From Planctomycetota bacterium (GTDB lineage Bacteria > Planctomycetota > GCA-002687715 > DRQF01), in assembly GCA_020639295.1 (NCBI GenBank), contig JACKGY010000005.1:248001-312000 (forward strand): 64,000 nucleotides of DNA, read 5' to 3'. The notes under the pieces are model-generated. The model made no database searches, was not told the DNA's origin, and worked only from the letters and a program-made list of their open reading frames with translations. Shown here piece by piece: positions 1-11,718 of this stretch (positions are counted from its first letter, which is position 1; each line of letters opens with the position of its first letter). The position numbers and the translations under genes were made by a program.

Positions 1-1027
1 CGAGCGGACGACGTTCCGGACCGGGCCGGACCAGGCTGAAGACGAGCACGCCGAAGATCGCCACCGCCGAATCACCGAGGCCCTTCCGCGCCCCGCCGGC
101 CAGCCCGGTCATGCCGAGCGCCTCGAGGCCGCTGACCCAGCCGGGGATCCGGAGCGAGCCGAGCTCGAAGTCGCGCCGGAAGATCCACAGCGCCACGACC
201 AGGCCGAAGATCAGCGCGGTCCACCGCTCCTGGGGCTTCATCGGCCCGAGATCCCTGAGGCGCGCCGCGATGAGATCGCGATCGCCGATCCGTACCGCCG
301 CGCCGAAGCGGAACAAGAGCCGGGTGAGGATCAGGTGGATGAGGACGAGGAAGACCACCACCAGCGGCATCGTGAACACGATCCACTGCAGGAAGGATGG
401 TTGCCGGGAACCGGCGAATTCGCGCAGGAAGATGCCGTTCGGCGGCGTGCCGATGGGCGTCCCCATGCCGCCGACGTTGGCGGCATAGGCGACGCCGAGG
501 AGGAGCGCGGTGGCGAAGAGACCGAGCGACCGCTGGTCGCCGCCCTCGACCTCGTCGGCGAGAGCGATGCAGATGGGCAGCATCATCAACGTGGTCGCGG
601 TGTTCGAGATCCACATCGACAGGAGCGCGACCGCCACCATCACGCCGAGGATCAGGCGTTCCGGGCGGACGCCGAAGACCCCGACGATGCGCAACGCGAT
701 CCGTCGATGGAGGCCCCAGCGCTCGATCACCAGGGCCATGAAGAAGCCCCCGAGGAAGAGGAAGGTGAGATCGCCGGCATAGGCCGCCGCGACTCGATCG
801 GAAGGCATGATGCCGAGGAGGGGAAAGAGCAGGATCGGCAGCAGCGAGGTGATCGGGATCGGCATGATCTCGAACAGCCAGAAGGCGGCCACGAGGCAGG
901 TCACGCCGATCGCCCTGAAGCCGCGGGGATCGAGTCCGTCGGGAGCCTCGATCAACAGGCAGAGGAGCAAGGCGGCCAGGCCGACGATCGCCGCCAGGAG
1001 CTTGAGCAGGCCGGTCTTGCGGGGCAT
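1..1027 (-). CDS. DASS/SLC13-family anion:sodium symporter (3' end beyond window)
   Basis: Reading the minus strand from ATG at 1027 gives about 342 residues with no stop before the window edge, so the C-terminal part is missing. The visible part has repeated hydrophobic segments, a PIPITSLLP-like stretch near residue 56 and the SNTATT motif at about residues 141-146. In the divalent anion:Na+ symporter family (sulfate, dicarboxylates) this SNT motif sits in a re-entrant hairpin that binds substrate and sodium; the second SNT copy would lie outside the window. A strong Shine-Dalgarno (GGAAGGGAG) precedes the ATG and supports this start. Substrate cannot be told from sequence. It diverges from the tRNA-Thr gene. 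Family assignment is fairly sure. Confidence 0.85.
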   Translation of the reverse strand, partial: MPRKTGLLKLLAAIVGLAALLLCLLIEAPDGLDPRGFRAIGVTCLVAAFWLFEIMPIPITSLLPILLFPLLGIMPSDRVAAAYAGDLTFLFLGGFFMALVIERWGLHRRIALRIVGVFGVRPERLILGVMVAVALLSMWISNTATTLMMLPICIALADEVEGGDQRSLGLFATALLLGVAYAANVGGMGTPIGTPPNGIFLREFAGSRQPSFLQWIVFTMPLVVVFLVLIHLILTRLLFRFGAAVRIGDRDLIAARLRDLGPMKPQERWTALIFGLVVALWIFRRDFELGSLRIPGWVSGLEALGMTGLAGGARKGLGDSAVAIFGVLVFSLVRPGPERRPL

Positions 1028-1100
1028 CGCAGGCTCCCTTCCGGGCTCCCGGGGAGCCCTTGTCGCTCCCCCCGGGCCCCCTTATCATGCCGCCCGGATC

Positions 1101-1172
1101 GCCAGAGTAGCTCAACGGTAGAGCACAGCTTTCGTAAAGCTGGGGTTGAGGGTTCGATTCCCTCCTCTGGCT
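1101..1172 (+). tRNA. tRNA-Thr (anticodon CGT)
   Basis: Complete cloverleaf: acceptor GCCAGAG pairs with CTCTGGC, D-arm GCTC/GAGC, anticodon stem CAGCT/AGCTG around loop TTCGTAA (anticodon CGT, reading ACG), and T-arm GAGGG/CCCTC with loop TTCGATT. The discriminator is T and no CCA is encoded. Confidence 0.95.
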
Positions 1173-1179
1173 CTCGCGA

Positions 1180-1208
1180 GGGGCCGCGGCCTTGGAGCCG
1201 GCGGCCCC
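1180..1208. terminator. hairpin between tRNA-Thr and anmK, probable terminator
   Basis: Arms GGGGCCGC and GCGGCCCC pair perfectly, with further inner GGC/GCC pairing, followed on the plus strand by TTTCCTTTCC. It lies just after the tRNA and between converging transcripts, as expected for a tRNA terminator that may also end the anmK message. Confidence 0.6.
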
Positions 1209-1229
1209 TTTCCTTTCCGCCTCCGATCC

Positions 1230-2387
1230 TCAGCCGCAGATCTGACCGAGGAGAGCCGGCCACATCGCGCCGGTCGCGGCGGGGATGCCACTCGGCCGCT
1301 CGAACACGCGCTCGTTGGCGAGCAGCGCGAAGAGGACGGCCTCCTTGGCATCCGGATCGAAACCATGATACCGGAAGCTCTCCACTTCGACCGGGGCGAA
1401 GTCGGTCTTGAGATGGTGCATCAGGCTGTGGTTGTGGACCCCGCCACCGCTCACCAGGAGCCGGCGGACGGGTCGCGGCGCGATGAAGTCGACCGCGGCT
1501 CGATGGACGTTCCGGGCGACGAAGGCGGTCATCGTGGCCAGGATGTCCACCAGGCGGCGGTGACGATGACGATCGAGGACCATCGCGGTCCAGGCCTCGC
1601 CGAACTCCTCGCGGCCGGTGCTCTTGGGCGGAGCGATGCGCAGGAAGGGGTGTTCCGCGAGCCAGTCGAGCAGGCCGCGATCGACGCTGCCCAGCGCCGC
1701 CATCCTGCCGCCGTCGTCGTACTGCGCCTCGCCCTTGCTGAGCCGGCGGCTGATCTCGTTGAGCGGCAGGTTCGCCGGGCCGACGTCGAAGGCCAGGACA
1801 TCCTCCTGGTCGGCCCCCACCCAGGTCAGGTTGGCGATGCCGCCGAGATTCAGCAACAGCGTCCCGGGCCGGTCATGGAAGAGCAGGTGGTCGAGCCAGG
1901 GCATGAGCGGCGCGCCCTGACCGGATGCCGCGATGTCCGCCGCTCGGAAGTTGGCGACGACCACCGCGCCGCACTTCTCGGCGAGCACCGCCGCGTTGCC
2001 GATCTGGAGGCTCGCGCCGAGGGTCCCAGCATGCCGCGGGGGCTCGTGCCAGACCGTCGCGCCGTGGGAGCCGACCAGGTCGACCCGCTCGGGCTCCAGG
2101 CCCTCCGCCTTGACCACGGCCCCGAGGGCCGTAGCCAGCGCGCAGCCGAGTTCGACGTCGAGCCGGGCGAGCGCCCGCGGTCCGAGTCCGTCCGGAGCCA
2201 GGAGCCCCTTGCGGATGCCTTCCGGCAGGTCCATGGTCGCATAGCGGAGCAGGCGGAACCGGGTGGCGAGTCCCTGGCCCTCCACCTCGAGCAGGGCGAC
2301 GTCGATGCCGTCCAGCGAGGTCCCGACGTTGAGGCCGGCGACGAGACGCGGCGACCTCGCCCTGATCCTGGCCAAGCGATCCGTCAC
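1230..2387 (-). CDS. anmK: anhydro-N-acetylmuramic acid kinase
   Basis: 385 aa, the usual AnmK length. The enzyme hydrolyses the 1,6-anhydro ring of anhMurNAc and phosphorylates it to MurNAc-6-P during peptidoglycan recycling in the cytoplasm. Visible family signatures are GTSLDGIDVAL near the N-terminus (the family's GTSxDGxD ATP-binding motif, here with VGTS rather than MSGTS), LLNLGGIANLTW, the FDVGPAN catalytic-region motif and SGGGVHN near the C-terminus. The chosen start is GTG at 2387, preceded by a GGAG some 10 bases away. No murQ or other recycling gene is adjacent. Confidence in the family is high. Confidence 0.92.
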   Translation of the reverse strand: MTDRLARIRARSPRLVAGLNVGTSLDGIDVALLEVEGQGLATRFRLLRYATMDLPEGIRKGLLAPDGLGPRALARLDVELGCALATALGAVVKAEGLEPERVDLVGSHGATVWHEPPRHAGTLGASLQIGNAAVLAEKCGAVVVANFRAADIAASGQGAPLMPWLDHLLFHDRPGTLLLNLGGIANLTWVGADQEDVLAFDVGPANLPLNEISRRLSKGEAQYDDGGRMAALGSVDRGLLDWLAEHPFLRIAPPKSTGREEFGEAWTAMVLDRHRHRRLVDILATMTAFVARNVHRAAVDFIAPRPVRRLLVSGGGVHNHSLMHHLKTDFAPVEVESFRYHGFDPDAKEAVLFALLANERVFERPSGIPAATGAMWPALLGQICG

Positions 2388-2452
2388 CTTGCCCGGGCTC
2401 CCTTCATGACGAAAATGCTAAGCTCTGCGCAGCTCTCCGGAAAGGACGCGCC

Positions 2453-3798
<1,346 letters not shown>

Positions 3799-3802
<4 letters not shown>

Positions 3803-4425
3803 GCAACCGCCGCGACATCGCCATCGTCCTCGTCCTGTTCCTGGGCAGCCTCTGGTCCTGCGCCGAACGGCGCGAGGCCCCGCCGGCCGGAGACCGCCCT
3901 CCGCTCGGCCGGGTCTCGCCTCTCGGGCTGGGTCAGCCCGACCCGGAGATCATGGTGGCGGAGGCCCTCGCCGCCTGGAAGCGGGGCGACCGCGCCGCCT
4001 TCCTGTCGCGGTTCGCCTTCGCCGACCCCGAGACCGGGCAGTACGGCGTGCCGAAGCTCGACAGCGAGCAGGGTCGGGCGGACCTCGACGACCTCCAGGC
4101 GCTCAAGAACGCCCTCTTCCCGCTGGCCCGGCTGGACTTCGCCTGGCCGAGCTTCGGCGAGCCCCGCAACGTCCGCAACAACCCGCCCACGGTCGAGGTG
4201 CCGATTGAGATCAGCCGCGATTTCGACTCCGTGCCCGAGGACCGGCGAAGGGCGATCCTGGCCGAGGTGAACGTGGCGCTGCATGGCCGTGGTCAACCAC
4301 GGGTGGACTGGCAGCAGTACCGGGCGCAGGTCGAGGCCCAACCGAGCGTGACCAGCATGCGCTTCGTCCATCTCGAGGGTGATTGGCGCTTCGACGGCGG
4401 CAACTGGCGGCCGGCTCGGCGCTGA
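3799..4425 (+). CDS. putative lipoprotein of unknown function, between regulator and kinase
   Basis: 208 aa. The start overlaps the regulator's stop by 4 bases (ATGA). The N-terminus is a short lipoprotein-type signal: charged MSNRR, a hydrophobic stretch, then LWSC, a plausible but non-canonical lipobox with Cys21. The mature part has no motif I recognise. It is a mixed alpha/beta-looking domain with EALAAWKRGDR and FAFADPETGQYG, of the size of NTF2-like or DUF4440 folds, but that is only an impression. Its position between a response regulator and a sensor kinase suggests a co-expressed envelope component or a target of the system. Function unknown. Confidence 0.75.
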
Positions 4426-4517
4426 AATCCCGGCGTCTCATCCTGGGGCCTGGGCTGGACGGCGGCCGACCGAGACCGTCTAATCATGGCGCGGGCACGA
4501 GCACTCGAGAGGCGACC

Positions 4518-5801
4518 ATGGCAGACAGGGACCAGGCCGGCGATGAGGAACCACGTTTCGACGAGGTCCTCGTCCGTCTGTCCCGGGATCTGGGTCTCGG
4601 CGCCGATCGGTTCGAACATGCCCTGGCGCGGATCACCGAGGTCGCGGCCGAGATCCTCATGGTGGATCGCAGCAGCGTCTGGAAGGTCGACGAGGAACTC
4701 GGCCATCTGGTCTGCCTCGATCTCTACGACCGACACAGCCGGCGCCACGACCTGAGCGCCGACCTCGCGATCGATGGCTACGGCTCCTACTTCGAGGCGC
4801 TCGACGACTCGCGCATCATCGATGCGGCCGACGCCCGACTCGATCCGCGGACCTCGGCCTTCACCGAGTCCTACCTCGATCCCGCCGGCATCACCGCCAT
4901 GCTGGACGCGCCGATCCGCCTGCGCGGTGAGATCGTCGGCGTCATCTGCAACGAGATGACCGGCGGTCCCCGGGTCTGGAACCGCCAGGAGGCGGCCTTT
5001 GCCGCCTCGCTCGGCGATCTGCTGGCCACGGTCTTCGAGGCCCATGAGCGCGAGGAGCTGCAACGCCAGTTCCTGCGTTCCCAGAAGCTCGAAGCGGTCG
5101 GACGGCTGGCCGGCGGGGTCGCCCACGACTTCAACAACGTCCTGACCGCGATCCGCGGCAACCTGGACCTGATCGATCAGATCCTGCGTCTCCACCCGAT
5201 GGTCCGTGGCGAGGTCGCCGGCGAGCTCGATCACATGCAGAGCGCCATCGAACGCGCGGCCGCCCTGACCCGTCAGCTCCTGACCTTCAGCGGCCGACGG
5301 ACCCAGGGGGACGAGCCCTTCGACGCCAGTGAGGTCGTCGCGGACATGGAGACCATGCTACGGCGGCTGCTGCCCGAGAGCATCGACATCCGGATGGAGA
5401 TCGCCGACACGCCCGCGGCTCTCTGCACCGATCCGACGCTGGTCGAGCAGATCCTGCTCAACCTGGTCCTCAATGCGCGCGACGCCATGCCGCGGGGCGG
5501 CACCCTGGTCATCGAGACCACCGTGGTGAGGGTCGGCGAGGTCCCCTGCTGGCGCCTTCTGGTCCGCGACACCGGGGTCGGGATCGCTCCGGCGGTGCGC
5601 GAGTTCATCTTCGAGCCCTTCTTCAGCACCAAGGACGAGGGCAAGGGTTCGGGCCTCGGGCTGTCCACGGTCCAGGGCATCGTGCGCTCGATGGGCGGCA
5701 GCATCGCGGTCGAGTCGGTACCCGACGAAGGCGCCACCTTCATCGTCCGCTTGCCCCTCTGCACCCGGGCCGACTCGCAAGCGACCAACTGTCTCGCCTG
5801 A
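4518..5801 (+). CDS. soluble GAF-domain sensor histidine kinase
   Basis: 427 aa from ATG 4518 (upstream in-frame residues are ignored because this ATG has a GAGAGGCG RBS and a more typical N-terminus). Residues about 30-175 form a GAF domain (VDRSSVWKVD, then GVICNEMTGGPRVWNRQE). A short coiled linker leads to the dimerisation/phospho-acceptor helix with His203 in VAHDFNN, then a HATPase domain with N-box LNLVLNARDAM, G1 DTGVGI and G2 GKGSGLGLST. There are no membrane segments, so it senses a cytoplasmic cue. The H-box type is that of hybrid/NtrB-like kinases. It is probably the partner of the NtrC-type regulator two genes upstream. Confidence 0.9.
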   Translation: MADRDQAGDEEPRFDEVLVRLSRDLGLGADRFEHALARITEVAAEILMVDRSSVWKVDEELGHLVCLDLYDRHSRRHDLSADLAIDGYGSYFEALDDSRIIDAADARLDPRTSAFTESYLDPAGITAMLDAPIRLRGEIVGVICNEMTGGPRVWNRQEAAFAASLGDLLATVFEAHEREELQRQFLRSQKLEAVGRLAGGVAHDFNNVLTAIRGNLDLIDQILRLHPMVRGEVAGELDHMQSAIERAAALTRQLLTFSGRRTQGDEPFDASEVVADMETMLRRLLPESIDIRMEIADTPAALCTDPTLVEQILLNLVLNARDAMPRGGTLVIETTVVRVGEVPCWRLLVRDTGVGIAPAVREFIFEPFFSTKDEGKGSGLGLSTVQGIVRSMGGSIAVESVPDEGATFIVRLPLCTRADSQATNCLA

Positions 5802-5900
5802 ACCGCCGGACTTCGGGCCGGCGTGGCCGCCGGGCTCTCGGCCCGCCACCGGGCGTCACCGCGGGTTCGGGCCCGGAACGCCGGGTCGGAACGAAAAGGA

Positions 5901-5925
5901 GGGGCGCCGCTTGCCTCGGCGCCCC
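5901..5925 (-). terminator. Rho-independent terminator for the LysM gene
   Basis: Perfect 9-bp stem GGGGCGCCG/CGGCGCCCC with a 7-nt loop. Read on the minus strand it is followed by TCCTTTTCG, a U-rich tail, so it fits the end of the LysM transcript rather than that of the kinase. Confidence 0.6.
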
Positions 5926-5995
5926 ATCCTGGTTGAGACTTTCCTTGCCTGAGGCCGGGGCCGGAGGCGGTCGAGGAAAGGTCCCGCGTCAACCA

Positions 5996-6022
5996 GGGAG
6001 ACACACCCTTCTCGTGTCTCCC
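5996..6022. terminator. 9-bp hairpin in the kinase/LysM convergent gap
   Basis: Perfect stem GGGAGACAC/GTGTCTCCC with a 9-nt loop. On the plus strand it is followed by TTCCCCCTT, so it may end the histidine kinase transcript that converges from the left. It lies 10 bases past the LysM stop. Confidence 0.45.
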
Positions 6023-6032
6023 TTCCCCCTTC

Positions 6033-6881
6033 TCAGTTGAGGTTCGGTAGCTCCAGCTGCCAGCCGATCTGGAGCGGCGTCTTGGCGCTGGAGATGAGTT
6101 CCTTGTTGGCCTCGACGATGGCCTGCACGTGCTTCGCGCTGCCGAGTTCCTTCATGGCGATGCCCGAAAGCGTGTCGCCGGACTTCACCGTGTAGAGGCG
6201 ACCACCATCCGACTTGACCAGCTTGCCGCTGGCCTTGTTGGCCTGGAGGTGCCGCGGCGTGATGAACGACCAGCGCGAGGCGGGGCGCTGACCGCCGGCG
6301 GCGGCGGCGCCACCCTCGGCCACCGGGGTCTCCCCCTTGGCCTTCGCCATCTCGGGCTTCGGCGCCGGGAGCTTGATCTTGAGGCCGGCCCGCAGGCGCC
6401 GGGGATCGAGACCGGGGTTGGCGGCCAGGACGTCGGCGACCGCCCGGGTGCTGCCGTATTCCTTCAGGCAGATCCGCCCGAGGATGTCACCCGACTTGAT
6501 CTCGTACTCCTTGGGCCAGGCGCCGGTGACCGGCTCCGGCTTGGGCTCGTCCTTGACGACCTCGCCGCCCCCGGGGCCCGGCTTGACCGGGTCGACCTTG
6601 GATTCGTCCTTCTTGTCGCCCTGATCCTTGACCTTGTCCCGGGCTTCCTGCTCCCGCTTCTCGCGGTTCTCGTTGAGGATGTCCTCGAGACTGGCCTGGT
6701 TGCCGGGCTTGCGCTCGTCGGCGCGGGGCGGATCGCCCTGGCCGGGCTTGATCATGGCGGATTCGCGACTGGCATCCGCCGGGGTCTCCGGTCCGGAATT
6801 CTTGTTCGCGAGACCGACGACGATGATGATGCAGAGCAGGACGCCCACGACCGCGGCGCCGACCTTTTCCAGCCTACCCAT
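6033..6881 (-). CDS. membrane-anchored protein with two LysM domains
   Basis: 282 aa starting at ATG 6881, chosen because GGAGGG sits 9 bases upstream and the N-terminus then reads as charged residues followed by one transmembrane helix (about 8-26). A long low-complexity Pro/Lys/Asp/Glu linker follows to about residue 125. A first LysM domain (YEIKSGDILGRICLKEYG) and a C-terminal second LysM (YTVKSGDTLSGIAMKELG) come next. LysM binds N-acetylglucosamine chains, so this should be a peptidoglycan-binding periplasmic protein held in the inner membrane. No catalytic domain is present. Its own terminators lie just downstream. Confidence 0.88.
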   Translation of the reverse strand: MGRLEKVGAAVVGVLLCIIIVVGLANKNSGPETPADASRESAMIKPGQGDPPRADERKPGNQASLEDILNENREKREQEARDKVKDQGDKKDESKVDPVKPGPGGGEVVKDEPKPEPVTGAWPKEYEIKSGDILGRICLKEYGSTRAVADVLAANPGLDPRRLRAGLKIKLPAPKPEMAKAKGETPVAEGGAAAAGGQRPASRWSFITPRHLQANKASGKLVKSDGGRLYTVKSGDTLSGIAMKELGSAKHVQAIVEANKELISSAKTPLQIGWQLELPNLN

Positions 6882-7124
6882 GCTGGTTTCCCTCCGAATG
6901 CAGCGACCAACCACCAAGCGGATGATGCCCGGTCCCGGGGACATCGTCAAAGCAAAACTTCACCAGATCATGTTGCCTCGAGGGGGTGACGCAGCAAGAT
7001 CTTGGTGGCTGTCCGTGGCGCTGCGCGACGCTGCCCTCGGCTCGCCGCTCCCCGATGCCTGCCTTGGACCGGAGCGAGGCTCGGGCTAGAATCGGCCGCG
7101 CCCGCCGAAAGGAGAAACTCGAGC

Positions 7125-7799
7125 ATGAAGTCCAGCCAGCGAATTCTCGCGCTCCTCGCCGTCCTCGGCCTCGTCGCCGTCGCGGCCTGTTCCTCCGGCA
7201 ACCGCAGCGGGCAGGACGGCAACGGCCGCGCCGCGGTCCGCGGCGACGCGCCCCCGGCCGAGGACCGCGTGGCCTCGAACCCGCCGGCGAAGCACAACCG
7301 CATCCGGAACTGTCGAGTCATCTCCTACGACCCGCGAACGCAGGCGACGATCGTCCTGGTCAACGCCGCCCATGCCTGGCGGGAGACCGAGCAGGGCCAG
7401 CTGAACATCACCAACGGCCAGCGGAACCTCACCTACAAGGTCCTCACCGACCTGCAGCTCGACTCGCTGCTCGAGACCTTCAGCCAGCGTGGGGCCGACG
7501 GTCTGCGCGAGAACTGGGACGACCGCCACGCCGCCCTGCTCAGCCGCCGGGCCGGCGAGGGCGACGGCTTCAAGGGCCTGATCATCCTCGAGAACGACGG
7601 CCAGCGCTTCAGCTACATCGCGCGCAAGCCGGCCGGCCCCTCCGACACCCTGGGCGTCGCCCGCTACAAGATCTACAGCGACATGCGCCAGGCGGTCCTG
7701 CTCTGGGAACGCTCGGGCATCACCGAGCAGGTCGGGATGGCCGCGCCCGGCACGTCCGCGCCGGATGCCCTCGGCATGCCGGCCTCGAACCGGCGCTGA
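7125..7799 (+). CDS. putative lipoprotein
   Basis: 224 aa from ATG 7125, which has GAAAGGAG about 10 bases upstream; the longer in-frame start lacks a signal peptide. The N-terminus is a clear lipoprotein signal with lipobox VAAC (Cys22), a Ser/Gly-rich tether, and then a folded domain of roughly 170 residues (NCRVISYDPRTQATIVLV, then LTYKVLTDLQLDSLLETF). I recognise no catalytic motif. It is followed after 13 bases by kdsB with its own RBS overlapping the stop, so lipoprotein, kdsB, pyrG and the DUF1844 gene probably form one operon. Function unknown. Confidence 0.8.
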   Translation: MKSSQRILALLAVLGLVAVAACSSGNRSGQDGNGRAAVRGDAPPAEDRVASNPPAKHNRIRNCRVISYDPRTQATIVLVNAAHAWRETEQGQLNITNGQRNLTYKVLTDLQLDSLLETFSQRGADGLRENWDDRHAALLSRRAGEGDGFKGLIILENDGQRFSYIARKPAGPSDTLGVARYKIYSDMRQAVLLWERSGITEQVGMAAPGTSAPDALGMPASNRR

Positions 7800-7812
7800 A
7801 GGAGACGGCACG

Positions 7813-8574
7813 GTGGCCACCGGCATCATCCCCGCCCGCTACGGCTCGACCCGACTGCCGGCCAAGGCCCTCGCCATCGTGGCCGGCAAGACGCTGATCC
7901 GCCACGTCGTGGCCAACGCCCGGCGGGCGCGGCGGCTGGGGCGCATCCTGGTGGCCACCGACGACGAGCGGATCGCCGCGGAGGCCCGCCTGGAGGGGGC
8001 CGAGGCGGTCCTGACCCGCGCCGACCATCCCTCGGGCACCGACCGGGTCGCCGAGGCCGCGGCCACGGTCGAGGACGGGATCATCGTCAACATCCAGGGC
8101 GACGAGCCCGAGATCGATCCCGAGGTGATCGACGCCGTCGTCGCCCTGCTCGAGGACCAGCCCGACCTCGACCTCGCCACCGCCGCCGCTCCGCTCGAGA
8201 GCCTGGAGGAGTTCCTGTCTCCCCACCGGGTGAAAGTCGTGCTCGACGATCGGAACCGCGCCCTCTATTTCAGCCGGGCGCCGATTCCCCATCCTCGTCG
8301 TGACGGAGCCGGAGTGATCGCCGCCCTGCCCGAGGTGGAAGCCCTGGGCCACATCGGCATCTATGGCTATCGCCGGGACGCGCTCGTGCGCCTGGTGGCC
8401 CTGCCGCCCTCGCCCCTCGAGGACTGCGAGAAGTTGGAACAGCTGCGCGCCCTCCAGGCCGGCATGAAGATCGGAGTCGCCAAGGTCGCGCGCGCGCGGG
8501 CCGGGATCGACACCGCCGCCGACCTGAGCGCATTCGAAACGAGATTGGGGACGCGCCGGGCCGGGGGGGCCTGA
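7813..8574 (+). CDS. kdsB: 3-deoxy-manno-octulosonate cytidylyltransferase (CMP-Kdo synthase)
   Basis: 253 aa. It activates Kdo with CTP to CMP-Kdo for the inner core of lipopolysaccharide. Family signatures are IIPARYGSTRLPAKAL at the N-terminus (nucleotide-binding loop), TDDERI, THPSGTDR-type ADHPSGTDRVAEA, NIQGDEPEI and ALGHIGIYGYRRD. The start is GTG 7813, chosen because AAGGAG overlapping the previous stop lies 8 bases upstream and the protein then begins VATGIIPARYGSTR as in the family. It is evidence that the host makes a Kdo-containing outer membrane. pyrG, which makes its co-substrate CTP, follows directly. Confidence 0.93.
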   Translation: MATGIIPARYGSTRLPAKALAIVAGKTLIRHVVANARRARRLGRILVATDDERIAAEARLEGAEAVLTRADHPSGTDRVAEAAATVEDGIIVNIQGDEPEIDPEVIDAVVALLEDQPDLDLATAAAPLESLEEFLSPHRVKVVLDDRNRALYFSRAPIPHPRRDGAGVIAALPEVEALGHIGIYGYRRDALVRLVALPPSPLEDCEKLEQLRALQAGMKIGVAKVARARAGIDTAADLSAFETRLGTRRAGGA

Positions 8575-8597
8575 TCGCGCGGTCCCGGGAGTTGGTG

Positions 8598-10255
<1,658 letters not shown>

Positions 10256-10259
<4 letters not shown>

Positions 10260-10510
10260 GCGAGCAGCCGGAGGCCTCGTTCCTCACCATCGTCTACACG
10301 ATGGCGACCCAGGCGATGATCGCGCTGGGCGAGATCCCCAACCCCATGACCCGGATCGCGCGCCTCGACGAACGCCAGGCGCGCTGGCATCTGAGTTCGC
10401 TGCGCATCCTGGCCGCGAAGACCCAGGGCAACCTGGACGACGCCGAGACCGCGGCGATCGAGAACGCGCTGGCCGAGATCGAGAAGGTCTACGCCGACAA
10501 GCTGGGCTGA
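10256..10510 (+). CDS. DUF1844 small protein
   Basis: 84 aa, starting in an ATGA overlap with the pyrG stop. The pattern SFLTIVYTMATQAMIALGEI followed by a helical hairpin (DERQARWHLSSLRILAAK, then LDDAETAAIENALAEIE) matches DUF1844, a short all-helical family of unknown function found in several Gram-negative phyla. It has no catalytic residues and no signal peptide. It is probably translationally coupled to pyrG and the last gene of the lipoprotein-kdsB-pyrG operon. Confidence 0.8.
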
Positions 10511-10557
10511 GCCCGCGGTCCTCGCCGCCCGACCGGGAACGCGGGCGGCGAAACGGA

Positions 10558-11532
10558 CTACCAGGATTCGAGATCGGATACGTACCAGATCCCGCGCTCC
10601 CTGAGCTGCGCGCGGTCGCTGGGCGCGATCTCGGGAGTCACGTCGTCGTCGAGCAGACGGTAGACCTGCTGAACGCGCGCCACCAGGGCCGCGGGGAACA
10701 GGCCGCGAACGTGCTGCTCGGCGCAGTCCAGGGCCTGGTCGAAGTTCTCGGCGCTGAGGCCGAAGGAGAGATAGGCGCCCGCGGCCTCGATCGAGCCCTC
10801 GAAGCTGAGGTCGAGTTCGAGGTAGACCCAGAAGGGCACGACGCCCTCGGCCGGCAGCCCCTCGTCGAGATTGAGGGCCTCCATCCCGAGGCTCTCGACC
10901 ACCGAGAACTTGATGTCGTAGTCGTCCATCAGCCGGTCTTCGTCCACCTGGAGGATGTCCCGGTGCTGATGCTCGTAGTTGTCGATGCAGGGCATCTCCG
11001 CCACCTCGTGCAGGCCGAGGCGCTGGATGAGATCCTCCACCTCCTCGCGGCGCTCGAGACCGCAACCGAGGTAGATGGTGCCGTGCTCCTCGAGGAAGAC
11101 CTCGATCGCCGGCTCCTGGGCCGCCGCCCCGAACCCGCACTTGCCCGACTCGACGAAGTACTCGCCGTAGCTGTCCCAGGCCTGCAGGATGCGCTCGCGC
11201 CCGACCGGGTCGACCGAACGGTAGACGTCGGAATCACGGTAGGCGTCGTAGGAGAGCTCCTCGTAGAGCCCCCAGACCTCCTCGGGCAGGAGCCGCTCGA
11301 AGAAGCTGCGCATGACGTCGAAGACCCGCTCGGCCCCGAGGAGCAGGCGGTACTCGCACTGATCGTCCTGGAGGTCGTCGCCCATGATGAACCGCGACTC
11401 GTAACCCTCCTCGAGCTTCGCATCCTTCACGCAGGGATGGACTCCGAGGGGGCAGGCGAGCCCGCCGATGATCTTGCGCCCGAGGTCGCCACGGATCTTG
11501 TAGGGAACCTGGACCAGGGGTCGGTCTGACAT
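10558..11532 (-). CDS. conserved-looking hypothetical protein
   Basis: 324 aa from ATG 11532 (RBS GAGGGA 9 bases upstream). No signal peptide or membrane segment. It is acidic and soluble-looking, with cysteines scattered in LACPLGVHPCVKD (about 25-37), SGKCGFG, YLGCGLER and EMPCIDN. The spacing does not match a known Fe-S or zinc motif. There are several Asp/Glu-rich helices, and the C-terminus ends in an aromatic stretch. Base composition is like its neighbours and codon use is normal, so it is very likely a real gene. It is convergent with the DUF1844 gene. I do not recognise the family. Confidence 0.7.
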   Translation of the reverse strand: MSDRPLVQVPYKIRGDLGRKIIGGLACPLGVHPCVKDAKLEEGYESRFIMGDDLQDDQCEYRLLLGAERVFDVMRSFFERLLPEEVWGLYEELSYDAYRDSDVYRSVDPVGRERILQAWDSYGEYFVESGKCGFGAAAQEPAIEVFLEEHGTIYLGCGLERREEVEDLIQRLGLHEVAEMPCIDNYEHQHRDILQVDEDRLMDDYDIKFSVVESLGMEALNLDEGLPAEGVVPFWVYLELDLSFEGSIEAAGAYLSFGLSAENFDQALDCAEQHVRGLFPAALVARVQQVYRLLDDDVTPEIAPSDRAQLRERGIWYVSDLESW

Positions 11533-11718
11533 CGATGCGTCCCTCGGTTTCGCACGATCGGGCATGGGCAAACGGCAGGGGGAGACCTGCTCGACGGCGA
11601 CGATTATAGCCCTGGCCCGGGACCGGACAAGCAAGCGTTCACCCCCTCGCGGGGGCGCGCGGGCCGGAGCCGAGCAAGACGCCGGGAACGCGGGACTTGC
11701 GCCGATCGGGATTCGCGC

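Noticed and set aside
72..1115. 347-codon minus-strand frame over the transporter
   Set aside because: Wrong frame: Arg/Pro-rich without hydrophobic segments, while the overlapping frame from ATG 1027 gives a coherent DASS transporter with the SNT motif.
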